From Actinomycetes bacterium (GTDB taxonomy: Bacteria; Actinomycetota; Acidimicrobiia; Acidimicrobiales; JAMCPL01), in contig JAJZWK010000073.1 of the NCBI GenBank assembly GCA_021846725.1, positions 1 to 7,881 on the forward strand: a DNA stretch of 7,881 nucleotides, in the 5' to 3' direction. Each line of letters starts with the position of its first letter. Position 1 is the first letter of the stretch. Position numbers and translations under genes: made by a program. This document shows positions 1 through 5,130 of this stretch, piece by piece. The notes beneath the pieces are model-generated. The model worked only from the letters and a program-made list of their open reading frames with translations, was not told where the DNA came from and did not search any database.

Positions 1-1462
1 CACCTGAGCCCCCGAGGCCACCCGAGCTAGAACCACCACCAAATATGCCACCGAGACCACCGCTACTTCCTGAGGAACCCCCCAGGCCACCGCTACTTCC
101 TGAGGATCCTCCTAGGCCACCCGAGCTAGAACCACCACCAAATATGCCACCGAGACCACCACTACCAGAACCACTTCCACCAAAGATGCCCTTGAATGAA
201 TTGAACATCTTCATTATCGAGGCAACCAGGCTGGATATAGTGATTGTTTGGTCCGCAGGAGGAGCCGTTACGCTTACCGGACTACCGAACGACGAGAAGG
301 TCAATGCCCCTTCTATATTCAGTGTGATCGGTGATGTAGGTAACTTGGGCAATTTTGAGGGTAGCTTGGAAATAGGCATCCTGGGCAACTTTATGCAATG
401 AGCAGTAGTATGGGCCATTGGACACAATGTAGGAAGTCTGTGTGATGGTAGCCCCGGACTCCCTGATGCCGTGCCATGCAATTTACCGGATGGTGCGGAG
501 GAAGTACTACCAGATGTAGGTTGCATGATCGATGCCAATGAAGGAAATGTTCCCGTCAGGCTTCCAGTTACCCTCCTGACCAATCCACTACTGTCTACAT
601 ATAGATCTACAGAGGCATGCAGATCACTATCGAGTGTCTTGATTAGTGTATTCACCTGAGACTGCATCTTTGAAGGTATGGAAATCGTACTCTTGATGTA
701 TTGCATAATGTCGTTTACTACTGTAGCTACGTCTATCGTTGCTTTGTAGATCGTAGTACTATGACCATTCACTACAGCAGTTCCTACATTAGCAATGTTC
801 GACGAGACCGGCTTGAGAAGATCGAGCCAGCCTCCCGGTTGCGTGTAGTAAAAGCCATGAAGCAAAGTGACTTTGGCAAGCAACGACTGTGGTATTGGGA
901 TGGATACCCATGACTTGCCTCCATCGAACATTGCCAATACCGGTACAGACAGATAAGCGGTACCGCCGGTTACACGCACCTGAACCGGCCCGCCAAGGAT
1001 AGATCCCATAAAGCCATCAATATGTATACTTCCCTCCCCCTCGCTGGTAGCCAGGTCCACCGCTCCACTGCCGTTTGCACCAAAACTCATCGTAGATGAA
1101 CCATCAGAACCATCATGACTAGATGAGTTGGCTGTAAATGGCGTAGTCGATTTCCCACTCATTATGCCACCTAATATGCCGCCACCCATCATGCCTGCCA
1201 GATTCGGTAATCCAGTGACTGTAGCATGAACTTCCCCGCTCACTTTGGCGGTCTGATAATTGACCGGAGCGCTAGAGCTGGACGTACTTGGTCTGGATAA
1301 GCGACTTGATAACTGTTTCTGGATAGTAAAGCTGGCAGGTTGCCCCGAGGCAACAGTCTGTACACCATAGACCAAACTTGCACCTGCAACTAATCCAATA
1401 CCTGCAACAGCTGCAATAACCTTGCGAGCCAGCAATCCCTTGAACCCAGTAAACCTGCTCAT
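1..1462 (-). CDS. Secreted or membrane-anchored LppX/LprG-like protein with Gly/Ser-rich repeat tail (3' end outside window)
   Basis: The frame stays open from an ATG at 1462 to the left edge, about 487 codons without a stop. The start is supported by a strong Shine-Dalgarno sequence six bases upstream. The N-terminus has a short basic stretch, then one hydrophobic segment at about residues 14-34, giving a signal peptide or single anchor. I see no lipobox cysteine, so it is not a classical lipoprotein. Residues 60-300 resemble the actinobacterial LppX/LprAFG fold, which carries lipids or glycolipids across the envelope: motifs include MFDGGKSWVSIP (178-189), NGHSTTIYKATIDV (232-245) and YVDSSGLVRRVTGSL (288-302). 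The closing strand, TLNIEGALTFSSFGSPVSV, falls at 380-398. Between these lies an unusual insertion of about 75 residues rich in Pro and Ser. From about residue 428 the protein is Gly/Ser repeats. Family membership is judged by motif similarity only; the cargo is unknown. Confidence 0.72.
   Translation of the reverse strand, partial: MSRFTGFKGLLARKVIAAVAGIGLVAGASLVYGVQTVASGQPASFTIQKQLSSRLSRPSTSSSSAPVNYQTAKVSGEVHATVTGLPNLAGMMGGGILGGIMSGKSTTPFTANSSSHDGSDGSSTMSFGANGSGAVDLATSEGEGSIHIDGFMGSILGGPVQVRVTGGTAYLSVPVLAMFDGGKSWVSIPIPQSLLAKVTLLHGFYYTQPGGWLDLLKPVSSNIANVGTAVVNGHSTTIYKATIDVATVVNDIMQYIKSTISIPSKMQSQVNTLIKTLDSDLHASVDLYVDSSGLVRRVTGSLTGTFPSLASIMQPTSGSTSSAPSGKLHGTASGSPGLPSHRLPTLCPMAHTTAHCIKLPRMPISKLPSKLPKLPTSPITLNIEGALTFSSFGSPVSVTAPPADQTITISSLVASIMKMFNSFKGIFGGSGSGSGGLGGIFGGGSSSGGLGGSSGSSGGLGGSSGSSGGLGGIFGGGSSSGGLGGSG
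15..160. repeat. Nested direct repeats encoding the Gly/Ser tail
   Basis: A 47-bp block at 15-61 recurs without mismatch at 114-160, an offset of 99 bp or 33 codons. Between them a 20-bp block at 57-76 recurs at 87-106, an offset of 30 bp or 10 codons. Both offsets are multiples of three, so copy-number change would keep the frame. On the minus strand they encode GGLGGIFGGGSSS and GGLGGSSGSS units at the C-terminal end of the LppX-like protein. The array may continue past the left edge. Confidence 0.9.
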
Positions 1463-1467
1463 GCCCT

Positions 1468-1475
1468 ACCTCCTT
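1468..1475 (-). promoter_or_regulatory. Ribosome binding site of the LppX-like gene
   Basis: Read on the minus strand this is AAGGAGGT, close to a full anti-Shine-Dalgarno match, and it sits about six bases before the ATG at 1462. It fixes the start codon of this gene. No other gene in the window has so clear a site. Confidence 0.88.
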
Positions 1476-1506
1476 ACCTTATCGCCTCATTGGTGCAGTA
1501 TATCGC

Positions 1507-1553
1507 AAATAACTACGTTTCCAGCCAGCCAGCCAGATAACATTACGTTATTT
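1507..1553 (-). promoter_or_regulatory. Possible leader stem-loop with four CCAG repeats in its loop
   Basis: On the plus strand, aaataac at 1507-1513 pairs with gttattt at 1547-1553, and the stem can be extended by two or three pairs across a two-base bulge (cgt against acg). The loop contains ccag repeated four times at 1521-1536. The structure lies in the predicted transcribed leader of the LppX-like gene. The stem is AT-rich and the loop long, so it may be weak. It matches no riboswitch or ncRNA that I recognise. Confidence 0.25.
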
Positions 1554-1589
1554 ACTGAACACTACACTAAGGCATCACTCTTTATGATT

Positions 1590-1618
1590 ATCTTAACATA
1601 TACACATCGCATAGTCAA
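1590..1618 (-). promoter_or_regulatory. Sigma-70-type promoter for the LppX-like gene
   Basis: On the minus strand the -35 box is TTGACT (1618-1613) and the -10 box TAAGAT (1595-1590), separated by exactly 17 bases. Each differs little from TTGACA and TATAAT. Transcription would start near 1583, giving a leader of about 120 bases. The segment beyond the -35 box is AT-rich and holds a perfect dyad. Confidence 0.65.
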
Positions 1619-1625
1619 CCGTCTG

Positions 1626-1643
1626 ATACAAATAAATTTGTAT
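1626..1643. promoter_or_regulatory. Perfect 18-bp dyad, probable operator
   Basis: The sequence ATACAAATAAATTTGTAT has 8-base arms that pair perfectly around a 2-base centre. It lies 8 bp upstream of the -35 box of the LppX-like promoter, a position suited to a dimeric helix-turn-helix regulator. The core half-sites TACAAA/TTTGTA recur in a second dyad at 1680-1698. No regulator gene is visible in the window. Confidence 0.45.
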
Positions 1644-1679
1644 AAACCACTAATCGCGGTATAATAACCGTATCAATTT

Positions 1680-1698
1680 CTACAAACGCACTTTGTAG
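1680..1698. promoter_or_regulatory. Second TACAAA/TTTGTA dyad, possible upstream operator
   Basis: Arms ctacaaa and tttgtag pair perfectly over 7 bp around the 5-base centre cgcac. It shares half-sites with the dyad at 1626-1643; the centres are about 54 bp apart, close to five helical turns. As RNA it could form a hairpin, but no T-run follows on either strand, so I prefer a protein-binding role to a terminator. Confidence 0.35.
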
Positions 1699-1752
1699 CT
1701 AAATTCGACTGAATGGTGCCATATATTCCACAAGACCATCTATCAGAGCATT

Positions 1753-1788
1753 TTAGTACTCTTCATGACTTTAGTGTTCTTCATGACT
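1753..1788. repeat. 18-bp tandem duplication at the LRV gene stop
   Basis: Two adjacent 18-bp units (1753-1770 and 1771-1788) match at 16 of 18 positions. On the minus strand each contains AGTCATGA, so the TGA stop of the LRV gene is present twice in the same frame. Confidence 0.75.
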
Positions 1789-3028
1789 TAAAGCCTTTTA
1801 TCAGTCGAAGCACCGCCCTACCTGCACCAGCAAGAGATGCTCGATCCTTGCCATTTGCCCTTCTATCATTTCGTCTCTCCAGTTTCCTCGGATTCCTTGG
1901 TGCAGCCAACTCATGTCTACCTTCCCCCTTGCCCTTTAGTGCCTCTTGGACTATATCAGGAGTGCTGGAAGGATTATCTGCCACAGCCTGCCTTATATCA
2001 TCATACGGATCATGGGCGAGTGTATTCAACGCATCAGGAGGTGTCGACCTGTTCTGCGCAACTGCCCTTCTTACCCTCCAATCAGCGTCATTAGCAAGTA
2101 ACTCCAACGCCTTCTTCGGTGCTGCCCTGTTTAACGCAACAGCTTGCCGTATCACCCAATTGGTAACAGATGCTAGCCCAAAGAGAATATCAGGCTCAGT
2201 GGCTGGACTGGATGCGACATGTACACTGTATCTACCTGCCTGGTAGTCTTCCACGATCTTGATTATTTTATCGGTAGCAGATGGATTCTTCGAAACGGCA
2301 ATCCTGACAGATACATCTGGATCGTTGGCAAGTTCTTCTAAAATATCAGTACTTGCAAGAGGATTTGTCGCCACAGAACGACGCACCAACTCCGAATCAT
2401 CGTATGTCAACTTCTTCAAAGCACTCTCTGGAGCATTTGGGTTGCTTGCGACATATTGGCGTACCTGCACACTCTCATCTCCTGCCAAAAAGCCTACTGT
2501 TATGCTATCAAGACGTTGGCTGGCAGCTACAGCCGACCTTACCAGGGCAGAGACATCTTTTACCATATCCTGCAAAGTAGTATCAGGAAGCGATGTATTT
2601 CCAACCGTTGCCCTACGAACTATCGGATCCTTATCTTTGGCTAGTTTGATCAGCATACCACCCTTAGTATTGGGGTTTGATGCTACTCCCGCTCTAACGT
2701 GTGGATCGATATCGTCGGCCAGTCGAAGCAATGCCGATCTGCCCGTGTTCGGGTTGACCGCTACCGCAATTCTGGTCGATATATCGCTATCCCTGGAAAG
2801 GTGATCCAGCACTATGTCTGGAGCAATGGGGTTAGCTGCAACTGATCTACGTACATTGGCAACCGGGTCTGTAGCGAGAACTGCTAACATCCACGGCGTT
2901 GCATCACTGTGAGAGGCTGCTCTCGCCCGTTGCTTTGGATCTCTGCCTACAGACATCCGTATAAGGACATCCAAGTGAACCGATTCATTATTTGTCTCAT
3001 TTGTCTCAGCGGCCATACGAGTGCTCAT
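1781..3028 (-). CDS. Leucine-rich-repeat-variant (LRV/HEAT-like) repeat protein
   Basis: About 415 residues, nearly all of them an array of some 13 repeats of 26 residues with the pattern VRxxVAxNPxxxxxxLxxLAxDxD. Examples include VRRSVAANPIAPDIVLDHLS, VRAGVASNPNTKGGMLIKLA and VRRAVAQNRSTPPDALNTLA. This is the signature of the LRV family, alpha-solenoid scaffolds that bind other proteins. The best-known LRV protein carries an N-terminal iron-sulfur cluster; here I see no cysteine in the 415 residues, so that role is unlikely. There is no signal peptide or membrane segment, so it is probably cytoplasmic. The C-terminus is a basic tail, rich in Arg and Lys. The start is uncertain: no good ribosome binding site precedes the ATG at 3028 or 3016. 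A GTG at 3241 would add 71 residues beginning with LTLTD repeats, but that stretch looks non-coding. An in-frame stop lies just beyond, at 3250-3248. Partner and pathway unknown. Confidence 0.82.
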   Translation of the reverse strand: MSTRMAAETNETNNESVHLDVLIRMSVGRDPKQRARAASHSDATPWMLAVLATDPVANVRRSVAANPIAPDIVLDHLSRDSDISTRIAVAVNPNTGRSALLRLADDIDPHVRAGVASNPNTKGGMLIKLAKDKDPIVRRATVGNTSLPDTTLQDMVKDVSALVRSAVAASQRLDSITVGFLAGDESVQVRQYVASNPNAPESALKKLTYDDSELVRRSVATNPLASTDILEELANDPDVSVRIAVSKNPSATDKIIKIVEDYQAGRYSVHVASSPATEPDILFGLASVTNWVIRQAVALNRAAPKKALELLANDADWRVRRAVAQNRSTPPDALNTLAHDPYDDIRQAVADNPSSTPDIVQEALKGKGEGRHELAAPRNPRKLERRNDRRANGKDRASLAGAGRAVLRLIKGFKS

Positions 3029-3191
3029 GGGGGTTACTCTAATCCAAGCTGCCCGTCCGCTGAACCTCTTACAGGACAGACCACTAGATAGGTGAAAGTG
3101 CTTTTTCTGATCCACCGTGTATGATCCATCACTGTGTTTATCGGCATCTTGAAGAGGTATATTGAGTCTCAGGTGACCGCATGCCCCGTCC

Positions 3192-3236
3192 GTAAGGGTG
3201 AGGTCAGTAAGGGTGAGGTCAGTAAGGGTGAGGATG
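3192..3236. repeat. Three tandem copies of a 15-bp unit
   Basis: The unit GTAAGGGTGAGGTCA occurs at 3192-3206 and 3207-3221, with a third copy at 3222-3236 that differs in its last three bases. If the LRV gene started at the GTG at 3241 these would encode LTLTD repeats; otherwise they lie in its leader. Confidence 0.92.
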
Positions 3237-3276
3237 TTCACCCGTTTCTATCCGCTTCGTGCTCGTGAAACAAGCC

Positions 3277-3304
3277 GGTAGGTAGGTAGGTAGGTAGGTA
3301 GGTA
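3277..3304. repeat. (GGTA)7 tetranucleotide microsatellite
   Basis: Seven uninterrupted GGTA units are followed by GG. It lies between the LRV gene and the IS607-type element, upstream of any LRV start, and not inside a supported reading frame. Runs like this are prone to slipped-strand changes in length. The remaining sequence to 3428 is AT-rich, contains no gene, and probably includes the left end of the IS607-type element. Confidence 0.95.
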
Positions 3305-3428
3305 GGCGATCGAGCAACTTATTTGGTGCTGCCCAGAATGTGCTAATATTATACATATTCTTCTGTTACCAGTAGGAGTTTTACTAGATTCTTGATTTGC
3401 CATTCAAACGTGTGGTGACATATTAATA

Positions 3429-4007
3429 ATGAATATGTATTCCCCTACTAGGACATTTGCTCAAAGGGTTGACCGATCGGTGGCTACTCTTCAACGATGG
3501 GATCGTGATGGTGTTCTAAAGGCCAAGCGCACATCTACCAACAGAAGATATTACACCTACGATGATTACTTAGCGATTATTGGACAGAAACCCAAGGAGC
3601 CTAAAACAGTTGCTTATGTGCGAGTATCCAGTCCGGCACAGAAACCAGATTTGATAAATCAACGTATGGCAGTAGAACAATTCTGTATTGCCTCGGGAAA
3701 AGTTGTTGCAGAATACTTAGAAGATGTTGGTAGCGGGCTGAATTATAAACGTAAAAACTTTCTACATCTAATGGAGCGGGTGGAACAGGGTGAAATCTCG
3801 GAGATAGTGGTAGCTCATAAGGATAGGTTGGTTCGTTTCGGGTTCGAGTTTTTCGAGAAGTTGTGTCAAGATCACGGTTGTAAGATAGTTGTCATGAATT
3901 CTGAGGCGTTATCTCCAGAAGAAGAGATGGTACAAGACCTTCTGTCTATCATTCATTGTTCCTTTCCTCGAAAATCCAACTTCTCTTGGGCAATGGATGT
4001 TAGTTGA
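3429..4007 (+). CDS. tnpA: IS607-family serine recombinase TnpA, C-terminus replaced
   Basis: A serine-recombinase transposase that moves the element by double-strand cleavage with a 2-bp crossover. Residues 5-52 form a MerR-type helix-turn-helix (VATLQRWDRDGVLKAKRTSTNRR). The catalytic domain follows: YVRVSS at 63-68 with the probable nucleophile Ser67, and KDRLVR at 131-136 with conserved arginines. The EEMVQDLLSIIHC motif ends at residue 177. The last 15 residues (from Ser178, SFPRKSNFSWAMDVS) do not belong to the family; they are the antisense of tnpB. The true C-terminus lies at 5065-5130 on the other strand. ATG at 3429 is used; a second ATG at 3435 is possible. The ribosome binding site is weak (GGTGA about ten bases upstream). 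Whether the truncated protein is active is unknown. Confidence 0.85.
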   Translation: MNMYSPTRTFAQRVDRSVATLQRWDRDGVLKAKRTSTNRRYYTYDDYLAIIGQKPKEPKTVAYVRVSSPAQKPDLINQRMAVEQFCIASGKVVAEYLEDVGSGLNYKRKNFLHLMERVEQGEISEIVVAHKDRLVRFGFEFFEKLCQDHGCKIVVMNSEALSPEEEMVQDLLSIIHCSFPRKSNFSWAMDVS

Positions 4008-4885
4008 CGGACTTTCAAGAAGGTGTTGAAAGCTGTATTTAGCTGGCGTTCACACTCAGCTCTGTTGCGCTTGCGCCTCCGATTTAGCTTCTTGTATCCA
4101 AGATTGTTTACCTTGATACGACGGGCTTTTGCTTTATCACCCTTTCCAAAAGCCTTCTTCCTCAGAGAATGCAACTTCTGGCGTCTCCTACTCTTGGTGA
4201 GCTCTACTTTTGAAGCTTGCTCCAGGAAAGCTCCGAATCCCTTTCCATATCGAGAGCCCTTGTTGTCTGTGAACACCTCACTCTGTCCAATATCTATTCC
4301 TGCTTTCTCCTCCTGGAGTGTTGTAGTAGGTGTTAGATTGTAAACGGTATGGATTTCAAACGTTTGAGAATCTTTCTCCATAACGAGACGAATGTTCCCA
4401 GACAGAGATGTATATCCAACTAGGGGCACCGAGATACGTTTATAAGGGCTAAGCCCCATCAAACAAATTACCTGATTACCCTTGTTCGTTTGTACAACTG
4501 AATACATATTTGCATCAAAACAAGCACTTCTGGCCATATGTGTACGTGGTAAGCACTTTACTCGTTTGCGAATCTCCATTCCTAAGATTTTTGCTACAAC
4601 TGATCGTTCTTTAGAAGAGATGCTGATTTTTTCGGGGATCGGGGTTTGTCGAGCATATAAGGCAGCAATCCTTCTGGATCGAAAAAGAAGCCAGTTGGCA
4701 TAGTGCTTCATCTCAGGATTCCACTTGTTTTTCCTATATACCAAAGGTTTCATTTCTTCGGCTATGGCTAACCAGAACTTGTCCAGTGTTTCCCAAGCAT
4801 CCTTACATGCCATCTTCCACATGCGTGCCTGGAGTCCATAAGGACTTCTGTAACCACCAGGCTGGTGCATCAAGTGATCCCGATA
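3953..4885 (-). pseudogene. tnpB: TnpB RNA-guided nuclease, main fragment (truncated 3' end)
   Basis: TnpB is the RNA-guided nuclease of IS607 and IS200/605 elements, the ancestor of Cas12. This fragment continues the N-terminal part at 4886-5068 in the same frame after one TAA; a TTG at 4873 or ATG at 4870 could restart translation. It carries the middle of the protein and part of the RuvC domain. The first catalytic Asp is in AGIDIGQSEVFTD (about residue 259 counted from 5068), followed by the basic arginine- and lysine-rich helix region. The RuvC glutamate is in IAQEKLDF (about 362). The family similarity stops at FRGK, where the frame hits TGA in inverted tnpA sequence. The final RuvC aspartate and the zinc-ribbon cysteines are absent, so nuclease activity is not expected. 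Confidence 0.85.
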
Positions 4886-5068
4886 TTAGAGATCACTATA
4901 GAACTTGGCAAACTCTGTTGGTGTAAGATGCTGTAGGTGATAGTCTTTTTCCTTGGCATAAGCATCGACTAACAATTCCAGTTCCTGTATCTTTTTCTTG
5001 TTGATGGGTAACGAATGTCTACGTACACACCGCTTGGTTACAATCCTTTCGTCGGATGAGGCACTCAT
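4886..5068 (-). pseudogene. tnpB: TnpB N-terminal fragment, ended by an in-frame stop
   Basis: Sixty residues (TKRCVRRHSLPINKKKIQEL, then a segment ending in LTPTEFAKFYSDL) that look like the start of TnpB. The TAA at 4888-4886 is followed in the same frame by YRDHL and the rest of the protein, so one base change separates this from an open frame; AAA, CAA or GAA would each fit as the ancestral codon. The ATG at 5068 overlaps the TGA of the displaced tnpA end by ATGA, the usual tnpA-tnpB coupling, which supports this start. Confidence 0.8.
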
Positions 5069-5130
5069 GGTTTTACCATCACTAGGATATCTTTTTTCTT
5101 GTACCGTCTAAGTCCATAAAGACGCGAAGA
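5065..5130 (-). pseudogene. tnpA: Detached 3' end of tnpA
   Basis: Read on the minus strand from 5130, the codons give SS then RLYGLRRYKKKDILVMVKP and a TGA at 5067-5065. SSRLYGLRRYKK is the expected continuation of LLSIIHC, the point at which tnpA on the plus strand breaks off. Joining TCC (3960 plus two bases at the junction) to this fragment keeps the frame and gives a 199-residue TnpA, a normal length for the family. The fragment is out of frame with the mannosidase ORF that runs across it. Confidence 0.82.

Larger units (their letters stand above)
1463..1780. other. Intergenic control region between the LRV gene and the LppX-like gene
   Basis: This 318-bp AT-rich stretch has no convincing gene. 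It holds, from the LppX-like start outward: the ribosome binding site, an untranslated leader of about 120 bases, a near-consensus promoter, two TACAAA/TTTGTA dyads, a short cggt/accg dyad around TATAATA (1657-1670), and an 18-bp tandem duplication spanning the LRV stop. I find no stem followed by a T-run that would act as a terminator for the LRV gene, so read-through from the LRV gene into the LppX-like gene is possible. Confidence 0.7.

Noticed and set aside
45..401. Plus-strand ORF with a Pro-rich N-terminus
   Set aside because: It is the complement of the Gly/Ser-repeat tail of the minus-strand LppX-like gene, which has a ribosome binding site, a promoter and family motifs.
250..450. Possible frameshift in the LppX-like gene, since another minus frame also reads openly (GATITQTSYIVSNGPYYCS)
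   Set aside because: The original frame stays open and resumes the family-like strand TLNIEGALTFSSFGSPVSV downstream, while the other frame ends in a stop. A low-complexity insertion explains it better.
1680..1698. Rho-independent terminator for the LRV gene
   Set aside because: The 7-bp stem is followed by no T-run on either strand and is AT-rich. The shared half-sites with the dyad at 1626-1643 favour a protein-binding site.
1713..2804. Long plus-strand ORFs (177 and 181 codons) opposite the LRV gene
   Set aside because: They are antisense shadows of a regular 26-residue repeat array, have no recognisable domains, and are rich in Ser and Ala as expected from the reverse of Val/Arg/Ala codons.
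3277..3304. CRISPR-like repeat array
   Set aside because: It is an uninterrupted tetranucleotide run with no spacers, and no cas genes are present; TnpB is a transposon protein.
3323..3352. Plus-strand promoter for tnpA (TTGGTG, 18 bp, TATTAT)
   Set aside because: Both boxes are weak matches and the spacing is not ideal; too little to annotate.
3348..3353. TATAAT on the minus strand as a -10 box for the LRV gene
   Set aside because: A perfect hexamer, but no -35 box at 16-18 bp and no TGn extension; it lies in AT-rich sequence probably belonging to the transposon left end.
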